Origin: Hermodice carunculata
Taxonomy: Eukaryota; Annelida; Polychaeta; Eunicida; Amphinomidae
DNA length: 64,000 nucleotides
NCBI GenBank assembly: GCA_964020975.1
Contig: OZ026620.1
Span: 70,858,100 to 70,922,099 of the forward strand
Direction of reading: 5' to 3'
Numbering within the stretch: position 1 is the first letter of the stretch; every line of letters starts with the position of its first letter. The notes under the pieces are model-generated. The model had not been told where the DNA came from. It did no database searches and worked only from the letters and a program-made list of their open reading frames with translations. A program made the translations under genes and the position numbers. This document shows, piece by piece, positions 1 through 19,500 of the stretch.

Positions 1-2432
1 TGTACTCCCGATAAGCCTCTGCTGCCAGGTCTCTATAACTTGCTAAGGAGTGGGCAATAAAAGATGGAATTTGACGGAGTTCAAATTCGGGTTTTCAACA
101 AGAATGCAAAGTAAAGATGCAATGCATTTGTCTATATTTTTTTCACGAATACACTTTTGGGTAGGACTAGACACCAAAGAAATTTTGGGTAACTACTACC
201 TATTTAAGTTTATAGACGGAAAAATATAAATACAAAATATCCTAAATTTGACCGTAATTTCAACCTGATCATCCACTTCATCAATAAATATTTAGCTTGG
301 TGACAGACAGGTCAAATATGAGAACCCTATGCAAATTTTCTGATTGTTGCCAAACAGCTGAACCATCAAACGATTATTACGTATTTACAGGAGTATACAT
401 GTATGAACACAATGCATCTACATGTCTGTGCTCTATGTCTCAAACATTATTGGCTGAGTCTTCTTCAACCGTTTAATATAATTTAAGTTTACCCCTTAAT
501 TTAGCATGAAAGGTTTGATATCTCTACATGCGGTGAAATTAGGTTATTAAGCTGTAAATTACAGTAGGCCGTGATGGGAATACACAACTTAAACCCTCCT
601 GACTTAAGCGTCATTCACACGAGGGATGTAGAAACCTTCTATTCTTGTTCTTCCCTATGGAAAGCATCCATCCTGATTGGCAGACAATAAAGATGTTATA
701 CATAGCTATGATTTTTAGCATCGTGTTGTAGATAGATCATACTTTACTTTTCCCATATATCTAGTTTTAATTGTCCGACCTTCCCATAATTAAAATTTTA
801 CATTTTTGTGCTCAGAATGTAGCATTCAGGTGGAAAAATCTGGCACTAGCATTAGCCTGCAGACATACAGGGAGGGTTACTCAGATTTGTTTTTCGACTG
901 GAGCTGCATGTCTTATTTTAAACCGACAGACGTCCATAACTGATATTCTAATTCTGAAGTAAATGGAAGTGTAAGTTTCCTTATGGCTGTATGATTTAAA
1001 GGAAGTATGTGAACCAACTGCGCTGAAAATGTACATATGCTTCGCTTTTGGAATGAAAATTTTCTGACCCCATGTTTAAAAAGGACCTGCCCCAGGTATA
1101 TTCCCACAAAGTTCACTTGCATCCAATCAGCAAGTTAAATAGAATATATGTGGTTAATTATGTTCATCAATACACTCGCCGTGGTTTAAATCAATAGGCT
1201 GACCCAATATTCAATTCTGACATGTACAGTGTCTTCAGTTTTATTCCAATACAATACATTCAATTGAGAAATAATGAGCTTCAACAATTGCAACTATTAC
1301 TAATAATCAAAACATTTCATATTACAATTTCATGTGGCTTTATACTACTGCTTGGCAAATCAAGCTTACAAAGAATAACAGAGCAGATGCTGCAAATAAT
1401 TAAATATTCATTTTAGTACAGTCATACATAGCCATCACAAACCAAAACATTATACTCTCGAATGTCCCATAACCCAGGCACCAGAAACAAGCAAAGGCAA
1501 ATTATCATCACACTAATGACAATGATCATTGATGCACCAGAAATATGCAACAAACTGCTGTTATATCATTGGTGAGAAGTTCGTCACTCAGGTGACCAGA
1601 AGCATTGGCGCTAATGAGTGCTCTATATATTTGTAGAGCTAAAAAAGTTTGCGCGTTGAATACGTGTCCCTGGGCCGGCTTTCGAATCCCGTTGCCCTAT
1701 GCATATAGGCCACAATTACGATGTAAAAAGGCTGAAAAGTACAAGTAGGATATTAAATATTCACCGTTTTGATGAAATAAACCATGGCTGTTTTGCGATC
1801 AAGTCACAAGATTTATTATTATCATTATCCACAAACTGTTTCCAGTGCATGTACTTTGGAAACACGCCGTACAATTTTTATTAATTTTACATACAACCTC
1901 CCAAAATTGGCTCAATTTGCACAAGTGTTCTTTCATTCTCTTTGAATTTTTATTTTCTCACTTTAAATAATGAACACTTTCAATCATCAGGACAACATGT
2001 GTAAAAGGCTGATACGTCAGCCTTAGAGTCAAGAGTCCTTTACGCCATGAAGTAATGCTTTTGTCAATTGGTCAAATTATGCACAGTGCCTCATGACTGC
2101 CGTGGTGATCAAGATGTGCTATAAACTTCACTGCTGCACTGCACAACTATGTATAGTTTCTGTGCATAAAATCCATTGTCAGCTGGTTCACCACCATGCC
2201 CAGTGAAACAACAGACATTAAGTTAAGTACTTATTTCAGCCCAAAATGCAAATTCACACTACATATGAACAGGTGAGTATTTTTCATATGCTAATTAAGT
2301 ATTCTCCGAAACAATTGATAATTATATAGCCACTTGTAAAGTGAAACATTATTCATTACAAAACTTCAGATTTTAATGCCATTGGTTTGTGAGGAAATTT
2401 TCTCTTGTGGGTTATGAATTTATGGTTAAAAG
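1..2432. other. Non-coding stretch, nothing recognised
   Basis: AT-rich sequence with no exon, RNA gene or clear repeat that I can support. It lies downstream of the CBM20 gene, so part of it (below 2,433) should be that gene's 3' UTR and polyadenylation region. On the minus strand AATAAA-type words occur near 1,812 and 1,877, but nothing decides between them. Confidence 0.4.
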
Positions 2433-7371
<4,939 letters not shown>

Positions 7372-7434
7372 GTTGCGCTAGGGGGGAAAAGAAAATATGT
7401 TTTTTAATACTTTGAGAATTAACGCATGTATAAA

Positions 7435-7551
<117 letters not shown>

Positions 7552-8692
7552 CATATTCTCAAGAAATAAGTCATAATTATCATGAATTCAGGACGCTCGA
7601 ATTATTTCTAGAATACTTCTGTGCACTCAGTTGTAAAAAAGTACTATGTCCCATATGATATCAGACACAATACTTTATTGTGCACGTGTACTCTATGAGG
7701 CCATTCTTTTATGTAAATGACTGCAGTGCCATCAAAGATAAATAGGCCTCATAATCTTAAATGTACACGTACCTGTGAAGGTGTCATTTCTGTGATGATA
7801 GCAAATATGTAATAGGCCTACTATACAGTCTCCACTTAGTCTTGGCAGACACTGAAACTATCTGAAAAAGCGAGAACGCCATTTATTCGGGCACAGGTTA
7901 ATAGGGCCTTGAAGTTTGATACTGAACCTTTTCTTTTTTGTCCTTGTGAATTTTGATTCCCCCTCCCCCCCCCCCCCCAAAAAAAAGTCAAAGAAACACC
8001 AGAATGAATTAAAACAATTTTTTTTGATACAACATTATAACCCGGTCATAATGCTAAGTTATAGTATCAGTATCACACAGCAGAGTGAATAAGTTACTCC
8101 TTTGCAAACCACATTCCACAATAAAAGCAATGTTTTGAAGGAGACATCAAATTTAACAAGACGGCTGCGTAAATACTCCGTCCTCGGCTGACCTTGACAT
8201 ACAACATACAATAATAATTAATAAGAATTTCTCACTTGATTATTAGTCTCCCTTGTTGAAGCCTATAGACCTAAATATGTTCTACATGCAACGTAAAAGC
8301 TTGGAGAGGGGGGGAGGGGGGCGGCTTGCCCCTCTGGGCCTGTCAACAGAAGCGCTCCTGGAACCCGACATGGCCCACAGCCTGGCCTCAATAAATTCAA
8401 GTTTGTTACAACCATTTTCATTTTGCTCCAAAAACCTGACTGTGACTGGGCCTCTGTATCTGTCCTGAAAATTATGAGTGTTTCTCACTTCCCATTTTAA
8501 CATATTCTTCACGCTTCATTTTAAACTTTTATAAGATTTTTTTTGTCCACTTCATTTTATGAACAGATCTATATCGATCTGCTAATAGTGCCACTTACAA
8601 AATTCTTCCTGGCATTGACAAAATGGGCTACCAGCCTTGTCATTGATATTTGAAGTAGCCTACTTGTATCAGGTTGAAGGAAAAAAGTAGGA

Positions 8693-8731
8693 GGCCAATA
8701 CTTGGAATTGTGAAAATTCCAAGTATTGGCC
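8693..8731. repeat. Perfect 17-bp hairpin
   Basis: Arm GGCCAATACTTGGAATT at 8693-8709 is perfectly complementary to 8715-8731, with a 5-nt loop. No gene is attached. It is probably a remnant of a foldback element or a young palindrome. Confidence 0.85.
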
Positions 8732-9529
8732 CTTATCAACATTCTCGTATAAAAATTTAACTTTGGAAAAAACGACAACTTTGGCATATTGACTGTGGAG
8801 GCATCGGATTGTTTACACTTTAAATTTAACAGCACTGAACCGTTTCTCACCGACCAAACTTTTTAAAATTTGTCTCTTTGCTAAGTTATGGCCAACACCA
8901 GGAAACAGGTCAGCGAGTTTGACTTTGCATGCAATCGAGTAAGCTAAGCTTGTGCTGTAAAGACTAAAGTGTTATGCAGACACGCAAGCGCCTGATGCCT
9001 GACTAAAACACTGTAAAACCCGGGACTGCCCGTGACGCTCTGACGATCACATAACTGTTGATATTATGTGTTTATAAATTTGTAAACAATGTATCAAAAT
9101 TTATCTTTATCTTAATGTTAAGAGGGCATTATAGCCATTAAGGAATAACATTTTTTAATGATATATTCGCTGATAAACCACCTTACATTGGTGTCCCGTT
9201 GGAGTCCCGTTACGTCTGTCATCATCGCCCATTACCGTCACTGTCCGGGATGGCCAATAGCAACTATTTGACGTTGGCCTTTATTTCTACCCAGACATAG
9301 CCATAGAACTTACCTTAGGCCTAATGGTTACAAAACATTTTGCGACACCGTAGGCCTACAGACTGTAAACAATCGAAACACAAGGTAGCCAGATTAATTA
9401 AATTAACATCAAGTCATCATAAAGTTGTAAATAACATCATACATTAGGTAATGATGCCTGTCTATCTGATTTCCATCATTATCACTCTTCTCTCTCTCAC
9501 AGCTGTAAGAAAGTAAAACATCGACTTAC

Positions 9530-9600
9530 CTGTTAAAACAGTCGGGCAGCTTATGGGGGCTGTGGCAGCGTAGCTAGCTATTATAACCCCAAAGAACGTG
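9530..9600 (-). other. Probable 5' UTR exon of the CBM20 gene
   Basis: A strong donor (AACAG/GTAAGT, at 9529-9524 on the minus strand) lies 2.1 kb upstream of the acceptor at 7377. The upstream border is the unknown transcription start. I infer the link to the CBM20 gene from orientation and from the bare 5' UTR acceptor before its ATG. Confidence 0.4.
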
Positions 9601-9645
9601 AGACGTTTCGCCTATTATGACGTGTTCCAATTTTGACGTCAAAAA
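9570..9645 (-). promoter_or_regulatory. Candidate promoter with a CRE palindrome
   Basis: A perfect cAMP-response element TGACGTCA lies at 9634-9641, with a second half site TGACGT at 9618-9623 and an AT-rich TTATAA word near 9581. These sit just upstream of the proposed UTR exon on the minus strand. Site identity is seen directly; the function is inferred. Confidence 0.35.
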
Positions 9646-10789
9646 GCCTAGGCCTAGCTGATGTTTTATATGTTTTCTTCGAACGTCTTAGAGTGACGCA
9701 AAAAAGGAAATTACTAAGGCCAAACCAAAAAAAAAAATACCCATGTTTGCTGTTACATGCCTAAAATTCGAGGTAGGTAGTTAAGCAAATTTTTTTTTCA
9801 TTCATTTCATTAGATTTTTATTGTAACTTTCATCATTTTTTATGTATTCAGGTGTGAACCTAGGCTTATATTCAAAAATGGTGATCGTGTTAGATGGATC
9901 TGCACATTCTTCAGACTCAGTCGTGTATCAATCACTGCACGCACATTCAATAATACAATCCACTGCCTCAAATCTCAACTGCATCGATGGCTCAGTCAGT
10001 ATTGGGCTCAAAGTCAAACAGTGGGTAATGCAGGGGTCCCGGGATCTTTCCTCAGTTGGTGCAACCAGTAAGAACAAAGGTAGGAAAGACAGTTGATGAG
10101 AGAAAAAGGGAAAGGGGGGTGGGGAGACCTCCGCACAGGAAAGAGTCCCTTTTGCATGGGAGGGGTGGGGGTAGGGGTCCCCCACCCCCCATATCCGGGA
10201 TGGATTCTGAAGGACCTCCCTTTCCCCTTTTGAACTTGATCAGACGTATCACTTTACCAATACAAGTCAAAAAAATTCTATGTCGTATATTTCATCATAA
10301 ACAACTCTGTTAACCGAAATTAAGAAAGTGTAAGTTACATATGCAGACCTAGGCTACACATGAATAAACGTGTTCTTTTACATAAATTTTCCTTTGGCAA
10401 TGATTAGCTGGTAGTTCATAATGTAGATTTTATAGGCCTAAGTCTTATTCGGTGGATCTTCTCACAATCTCAGTTTGCGGCAAAGCAAGCTTCTCTTTTC
10501 GATCGATCCAAAATATTTTAGGCCTATTTTCAATTCGAAGATTGTAGTATGAAATACTCGACCTGGAGTTTGTGCAACTATTGACACAAAGTCGCAGTTG
10601 TAATGAAGAAATGAATAGACCTATGTGATGAATAAATATCATCTGCAACAATATTTTACAGTTATTTTCCATGATCAGGGTCATGGCCCTCCGATCTTGG
10701 CTGTGATCTTGAAATTCATAGCTTCCTTCTTTCTAATTATGCGGCAACAGACATGCGAAACGGTAAAGCTGCACAATCCGCATCCATAC
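9646..10789. other. Intergenic stretch, nothing recognised
   Basis: There are purine-rich runs near 10,105-10,190 (G-rich on the plus strand). Open frames here are short and have no family resemblance. Confidence 0.4.
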
Positions 10790-10817
10790 AAGCACAGGGG
10801 CTCGTGACGTTTAATAG

Positions 10818-10918
10818 GTTATGCATGGAGGGCAGGTCGACAGTGGGCGTCACACTGTGGCCTTTCAGTAAAGGCTAACAATCTGACGCCCACAGTCGAC
10901 CCACCCTCCACGCATAAC
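10818..10918. repeat. 35-bp-arm hairpin inside the foldback element
   Basis: The arms are 10818-10852 and 10884-10918, nearly perfectly complementary, and contain GTCGAC and GTGGGCGTCA. This hairpin is not present in the other two core copies. Confidence 0.8.
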
Positions 10919-11131
10919 TTAATATTTACATTCGGAATTTTTGTTAGCATTGAAAGAATAGCGACAAATTTTGTTTTCATTAGTCGATGGTAATACTAAC
11001 ATCATGTACAGCACGGCACGTGCCAGTGCCTACTTTACTACGTAATAAGCGACTGGCCACACCTATAGTTCCTCCCACTGATAAACAAAAGGCCCTTCCC
11101 AGTGGCTATCAAAACTTTTATGCACAAATAT

Positions 11132-11376
11132 GAGGGGGGGGGGGGGGGAGGGGGCAAAGGGGGGGGGTCTTGATCACAGTTCACAGGGGAAAAAAATTGT
11201 TTTCACAGTTCAGAGGAAAAATTATTCAGCTTATATGCATATTCACGATTCACGAGCAATGGTTTAATCACGAATCCCGAAAATTAATTTTATTGTTTCA
11301 CAGATCACGGAAAATAAAAAGATAGGATCACGAGTCACCACGAAAATACCCTTGCCCCCCCCCCCCCCCCCCCCCG
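11132..11376. mobile_element. Small element with poly-G/poly-C inverted ends and ATAT target duplication
   Basis: This 245-bp insert begins with a G run followed by CAAAGGG and ends with CCCTTGCC and a C run, so its ends are inverted repeats. It is flanked by ATAT on both sides (11128-11131 and 11377-11380). The two related core copies at 53 and 54 kb show the uninterrupted target, with ATAT once. The interior is full of TCACGA/TTCACA words. It is a MITE-like insertion. Confidence 0.75.
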
Positions 11377-11628
11377 ATATTCATGACAAATTTAATTCTA
11401 GTATTAATGTTAATATGAATATAAATATGAAAAATGAAGTCTGTCTCTGTTGTTGTCATTGGCAGGTAACAGCGCGGTTGTTGGTAGGCATTTTCTTCAT
11501 GTCGATAGCGACGTCATGAAGAAAATGCCTACCAACAGCCGCGTACCAACAACCGCGCTGTTACATGCCAATGACAACAACAGAGACAGACTTCATCTTT
11601 ATATTAAACGTCACGAGCCCCTGTGCTT

Positions 11629-13509
11629 ACAAGATATCACTGGTGGCATGAAATCAACGCATTCCTTCGTGATGGCGGCGCCCATCTAGGAGTTTGTTGC
11701 GGGCTGTTTTCATGGCACCAACTAGTCCAAAATATTCCTATTAACTTATTTATTAACAAATCAAAGACAATAAAGCATGGCTGATGATCAGAAAACAGTT
11801 TTATCATTATGGCAGCGGTGCTATTTTGCATCAATGCATTTATTTTACTTTTATTATAAATAAATATCTCTTTTGTTTCAGAAAATCTAGTTGGAAATGT
11901 TATTTTAGGACAGAAGCTCTGAAACATTGAAGTAGGGCCTATAAACAAAACTCGGGATAAATTTGTGTTCTTCTATCTGGAGTAGGTCAGTGTTGAAATC
12001 ACAACAGATTGCAATCTCGTCGTGATTATATCTTTCAAAAGTAGCTTTTAAGATTCAGAGAATTGGTACATATTTGTAAATATCATAAGCAGTACAGTAA
12101 CGGTTGTCTTTCTTATGTACTGGTGTTAAAAATTACTTCACAATGGATTTGGGAAGGTTGATGTTGTTAATATTTTGTTAAATAGAAGGGTTAGGACGAA
12201 GTGACGAGTAATGTGTCCGTACCACTTTTTGTCGTTTCATTGGTTATCCCATGCTGCCTTAGAGATTTAGTTTTTCAATTTTGAGACTGTCCGCTTATCT
12301 TTATTTCTCCTGGTGTAATTTATAAAGTCAAACTAAATAAGAAGTCGATTTTTCCAGATTTTATTGTACTTATTTCTTATTTTATTTTAGTTCATTTGAT
12401 TGATTGATTTAACAAAGGTTTTTAGATTTACATTTCTCAAATTACCAGGTTGTATCATGAGATTGTGAATGTGTTTTAGTCGTTCTACGCTCCGTTTCCA
12501 ATCTAGTCACTGTCTATAGTCAATGCATGTCTATGTCTAAACTATACTTTGTCACTAATCATTATGCTTATTTGAAAGGGCTGAATTGCAAGTTTTCAGG
12601 CTTTACGTTTGCTACTTTGTGAACAGCATATATTAAGTTTGGATACGGTTTCGTGTAAATTGACAGAACATTGGGTAGTTAGATTGTTTGCAAGTTCGTG
12701 GCTAAGATTCTGCACAGAGCAGCTTAATAATGCGTCCGGGAATTCAGTTTTTGCCTTGTTTCCCAAGTGAATTTTCGACTCTCTACTCCAGGTTGCTAAT
12801 GTTTACTTTGGTTTGCCAGTTTGGGATGCTGGTTGAAAGTGAAAAGGGAAATGACCACGGGGATAGGTTATATACATGCAGAGAGAAATACTGAATTCTT
12901 ATCAGTAGAGGCTGTTCGCTAAGCATGTAATCTATCAATCACATTCGCTGCCCCAGAATGACTATACAACAGGTGGGGAAACCTCCCATGCCCCTTCGAC
13001 ATCTACAATTTAATAATCTTAGGCCACAGGCGGCGCAAACTTTTATGTTGATCCACATGTATCTGTCCATAGTATTCTTTATTTTCAAGTAATCATCAAT
13101 TATGTGTTTAGTTTGATAAACTCAAAGTGTAAAATTGGTGATGAAGTAGGCCTATTTAGTAATACACTTGGTGTAAGACAAGGCGGCACGTACAGGCAGC
13201 AGTCAGCTGTCTACTTTCTTCATTGATCCAACAATAGATGTACGTCAGAGCCAGATGGACGGCTTGATATTTTTTGTTGTATTGTGTATACCCCCCCCCC
13301 CGCTCTGATGTCAATACATTATTGTACCAACGGTGCAGATACTTTCAAGAGCAAAGATATCAATACATGCTAGCTTTAAATTAAAACTCTTACCCTGATA
13401 TTTTTATGTATGTTAAATAAGATACCATAGTTCCATATTAACCTATGAGGGTTTGCTGGAAAGCCCCTTGTGGTATGAATTCAAATAGTAGGCCTACTTT
13501 GGCTTTGTA
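11629..13509. other. Intergenic stretch, nothing recognised
   Basis: AT-rich. A CpG-rich patch around 11,665-11,690 contains ATGGCGGCGCCC, but no exon with two credible splice sites or a family match follows on either strand. Confidence 0.35.
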
Positions 13510-13576
13510 TAATATTGCTTCATTGTCAACAAGATATCTATAGATTAGATATCTTGTTGACAATGAAGCAATATTA
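13510..13576. repeat. Perfect 30-bp hairpin
   Basis: The arms at 13510-13539 and 13547-13576 are exact complements with a 7-nt loop. The arm contains TTGTCAACAAGATATCT. Perfect identity suggests a recent origin or conservation by gene conversion. Confidence 0.9.
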
Positions 13577-13756
13577 TGTGGTCCATGGCTGATTCCTCTT
13601 TTTAAATAAGATCATTATCATCATCATCATCCATGGTAATGTTATGTGTCGGTGGCAGACGACGTCACGGGCCCCATCTGTAGCCCGTGCAGTATTTGTG
13701 ATAAACCAATGCCAATGGCCATTGGGTCGACAATAATGTGTGATGACTGTAAGGCC

Positions 13757-15292
<1,536 letters not shown>

Positions 15293-15378
<86 letters not shown>

Positions 15379-15402
15379 AATATACATATATATATATATA
15401 TA
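15293..15402. repeat. (AT)n-(GT)n-(AT)n microsatellite
   Basis: An AT run, then GT from about 15,337 to 15,369, then another AT run. Confidence 0.95.
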
Positions 15403-16599
15403 ACTGTGGGGCAAAAAAGAAAAAAAGATTGTCTGGGATAAATGGGACACAAGTGGGGCAAAGGGGGACACAGGGGTGGGAGAACTGGGACAACTAAGTT
15501 AACAGTCATTTTCTCTAACAATTCTACGTGAGTTTACCACAAGGGGAGAACTGGGGCAGTACTTGGAGACAACTGAGACAGACTGTCCCACCTCTCCCCA
15601 TGGGTTACTTTTTGTATAATGTGGCAGATAACTCCCCATCTACTATAAACTTCCTGCCAACTGTTACGGGTGCAGATTGTTGTGGTTACATATTTGCCAA
15701 AACCAAAATAAATACCTCTTAATCCATGAATCAATAAAAACACAAAAAATATGGTAAGAAGCTAAAAAAATCCTTCTGGGGGATAAAATAAGAAAACATG
15801 TTTCAAGCCACATGTAATCCTCCAGCTGCTTCAGTCTCCTGGCACCAGAATGAGGTCAAGGGGTCCCAACTAGAGATTTATGCAAACACGGGATTGGGTT
15901 TTCGATAAATTAAAACTATGAGTGGTGTCGCACTTACCCCTATCCCAGTTCTCCCCGAAGTACTATTACCAAATATGGAAATTATAATAGATATCCCAGA
16001 TTTGTGTCATAATCCATTACCTGTCCAGTGTCCACTACATTTGGTAGATGTACCAAGAGAGTTGTGGAGGGAGATCATTTGGTCTGCTCTGCTGAAAAGA
16101 ACAGATCCCCTAACAGATTCATAACTATGACATTGACAGAACAAACAAACCACCACAGAAAATGGTGGCCAGTAGATCCTGAACTAGATCATGGCTTACA
16201 CATAGAGGTGCAGGAATACTTTAAGAGCCAGAAGTTGTCCATCAACAAAAACAAGCCCCTTAAGTAGAAGTTGGAGAAAATACTGAGTGACCGACATGGT
16301 GCCTTTATGTCACTAAATTCTACTTGTTTTAGGGCATCCCAGGAAGAGTTGATGGCTCTGACCTCATGAGTTCTGATTTCATACATTTGTTTAAACTCCA
16401 GGATTGTGCCTGCTTAGCCACTGAGTAGGCCAGCTTAATTGCCTTCATGACCAAGCCAGAGATAACCTGCCAAAAGCAGTTTAGTATTTTTCTTTAAAAG
16501 TAGAAAAATGGGCATCTACCTCTCCTGGTATGGTTTTTTTGAAATAGAACTGAAACACTCTAACTCAACAAAGGAATCTATCAGGATCTTGCCAATCCA
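15403..16599. other. Non-coding stretch beside the retroelement fossil
   Basis: The word GGGACA/GGGGCA recurs near 15,430-15,560. No gene is recognised. Part of it may belong to the 3' end of the neighbouring fossil element. Confidence 0.35.
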
Positions 16600-19500
16600 A
16601 TTAAGCAGACAGATCCTTGATAGAAAAACCTACTCAAGCAGTGACCGGCTGATCAGGAGCATGTGTGAACAAAGGGGTAAGTTTTAAAAACACTTCCACT
16701 GGCCATGGCCTCCTGGACCACCAGGGAAACAATTCCACATTCTCTGCCCTGATCTTCTCCAGGCTTCATGGAATCAGGGGAGTAGAATGGTATATGTAAG
16801 ACCACATGGTCACCAAGCTTATGGAGAGGGCACCTGTCGACCAAGCCAGCTCATCCTGTATCAGCATGGTTAGTAGTCTGTAATTGTCTCTGGTAGCAAA
16901 CAGGTCTATGTAAAGGGTGCCCCAAAGGTCCCTGACAGACCAGACCAGCTGAGGATGATGCAACAACTCCATCCTGATCTCTTGGTGTCAGTACAACAGA
17001 TCAGCCTTCAGATTGAGTACTAGCTTTTTAAGCACACAACACAGCCTCATGCACCTGTGCACACACCATAGCAGGAGTGTCAGAGTAAACTGCAACAGTG
17101 GTGTGGACCTGATCCCCCCTTTGTTTCCTCAAATATTTGACCACTGTCCAAGTTTGTAGGACAGATCTTGCTGGAACCTCTCCAAAGCCAGACATATAGC
17201 CTCTAGTTCCAGCCAACTGATAAATAATGGGATAAGTTTGGTACTGAGGAGGCAAGACTCTGAGTACACTCTACTTCAAGCCCATGTGGTCCCATCTGTG
17301 AAGCAATGCCTCCATGTGAACAAAATTTCTTGCAGGTGGAATGGGACTAATGTCTGACTGCCCATCACATTGTCTCTGCTGTGCCACCATAGTAAAAAAT
17401 AGCCTCCAGTTCCAGACAAATAATAAATGATGGGCAAAGACTTGTATTGAGGAGGCAAGACTGAATATGTACTCTCTACTTCAGGCCCATGGCTCTCCAT
17501 CCCTGAAGCAATGCCTCCATGTGACCAATTTCCTGCAGGTGGAATGGGACTGATCCTGTTAAACTGATCCTACAAGGGCTTGCAGACAAGCAGTACTTTC
17601 TAGTATACAGTGCTGAGAAACAAACACTACTGAGACAGTTCCAGGTTTGACTTTGGATAATTCACCAGGAGGCCCAGGTCAAGGCAGATCATAAGAACTA
17701 TGGATATATCTGCTCAAAATCCTTCAGGCAATAGAGTGAATCAACAGTTGTGCAGATATGTATGAATATGTATGCCTTGACATTGAAAATAATCCGATAT
17801 CATGCTCATTGTCTTGTAAAGCAGCCTTTCCATCTTGAACTACTCCTTGTGGTGATAGGTGTTGAGCCGTGTGAGATCTATCACAGGCCTCCATCCCATT
17901 CTTTTTTGGAACTAGAAAACTTTGCCTTAAAAACCCCAGTAACCGGGGACTAAAAAAATCTCTCTACTACTCCTTTCTACATTAGACACCTGACCCCAGT
18001 CCCAAAGTCCTTTAGTGTTGCTCAGGAGGGAGGGAAGGCAAGTGTGACAAGGGAGGTGGCCCTGACTCAGTTAAGGTAAGAATGTAACTTGCACTGACCA
18101 GACTTATGATACATTAATATATGGTGTACTGGTGTCATCTGTCCATGTAGTATGGTATGTGGCTAATGAATTTGCATGTCTTCTATTCCAGAACAAGTAA
18201 AATTCCAATCAGGACAACTTAGAATTGTAAAACATTAGCCCAGGGGCAACAACAAATTTCAGTTTTTCTGAATGATATTTGCATGGACAGACAAGCCTTT
18301 TTGGACAGGGGAAATGCCAGGCTTAGTAGCCCTAAAGATTACCACTGAAAAACAGAATTGCAGAGCCCTGTGGTGGTCTGACTTGCTCGTGTTGCAGCTC
18401 ATGGTTAATGATAGGTTGTGAGGCAAAGGACAACTGGTGCACAGCCGGCTGTGCTGGCTGACTTGATGCAGGGCTGGGCCTAATGTTTCTCCTCTGCCAC
18501 TGCCTTTTCACCCATGGCCACCTCTGCTTCTGCTGTCTCGGGGGTTGCCATGCTTGAACTTCTTGCTTTGGCCATGGGAAAGCTTCTGTCTTCCACCGTC
18601 ACCACCCCTCGAGCTCTAGGCTTTTCCTGGCAATGCTGTTAGAGAAAGTCATACTGCATCTGCACATGGGACTCCTGCTGGTTGTCCAGCGGCACTGACT
18701 GCAGCACCTCAGGGTAAAAAGCCACACCTGGCTTATTGGTGGTGCTCAGGCATGACCACAGGTGTTAGTTGACTCCTGACTGTACGAGGTAGGCCCATCA
18801 CTGGTTCGGCATGGCATTGCCATCCATAGGGACCAAAATCTCTTGGGTGTGATGCAGAAATTGGCCGATGATTTTGAGCACCTAGTGGATATCAAAGTCT
18901 AGGTCGGAACAGTCTGCTAACCTGCACAAAAGCTCTGCATTAGGACTTCTTCATTGGACCCAGACAATGATAGCAGGGCAATCCAAATGTCTGAGATCAT
19001 TCTTTTGATGATAGTAATCAGAAGTTAACTCCAGGGGTTACTTCCTCCCTGGACATAGGATTGCGAACTCGTCCTGAGCATGGTGTGCTGTACAGTCCAA
19101 GGTTGAAGCTGAAATGCAGTACATCTTCTGCAGCTTTCTGGGCTTGGGAAGTAAGTATGATGAGTTGATCTTGTAGGACCACCCAACTGGCAAGGACTCC
19201 AGCTGCTTAGACATAGCCTTAGCCTGCTCCCTGATGTAGCTAAAGAAGGGAAACACCACTTGCTCCTGCTCTCCTGACTTCTGGGATATTGCTGCATTGG
19301 GCAACTCTTCTGTGTTCTCTCCCTCAGAGTCATTGCACTTCACCTTCCCAGTTCAGAGACAGATGCTCATGTCTCATAGCATCTCTTTCTAGTCTCACTT
19401 GCTACCATATTTGAGGTGGTTGTCAGACAAAGCTGCTGGTGTTTCTGCAAGAAGCACGCTGACTCTGTGCAAAAGGAAAGGCGCTGTGGGGGGACTCAAA

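Larger units (their letters stand above)
10790..11628. mobile_element. Nested foldback / inverted-repeat element, copy 1
   Basis: The outer 25-bp terminal inverted repeats lie at 10790-10814 and 11604-11628 and are perfect complements, beginning AAGCACAGGGGCTCG. Inside are a 35-bp-arm hairpin at 10818-10918 and then a core at about 10,920-11,603. The core is also found, in reverse orientation, at 53,094-53,515 and 53,904-54,253. It ends in its own foldback around 11,434-11,600, with the phrase TTGTTGTCATTGGCA and its complement. A third element (11132-11376) sits within the core. I see no transposase. It is best described as a non-autonomous foldback DNA transposon. Confidence 0.8.

Noticed and set aside
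1615-1700. tRNA-like stretch with TTTCGAATCCC
   Set aside because: The B-box-like word has an extra base, no A box is at the right distance and no cloverleaf forms.
11637-11948. 103-residue minus-strand frame near a CpG-rich ATGGCGGCG patch
   Set aside because: No domain resemblance and no continuing exon; a start-like sequence alone does not make a gene.
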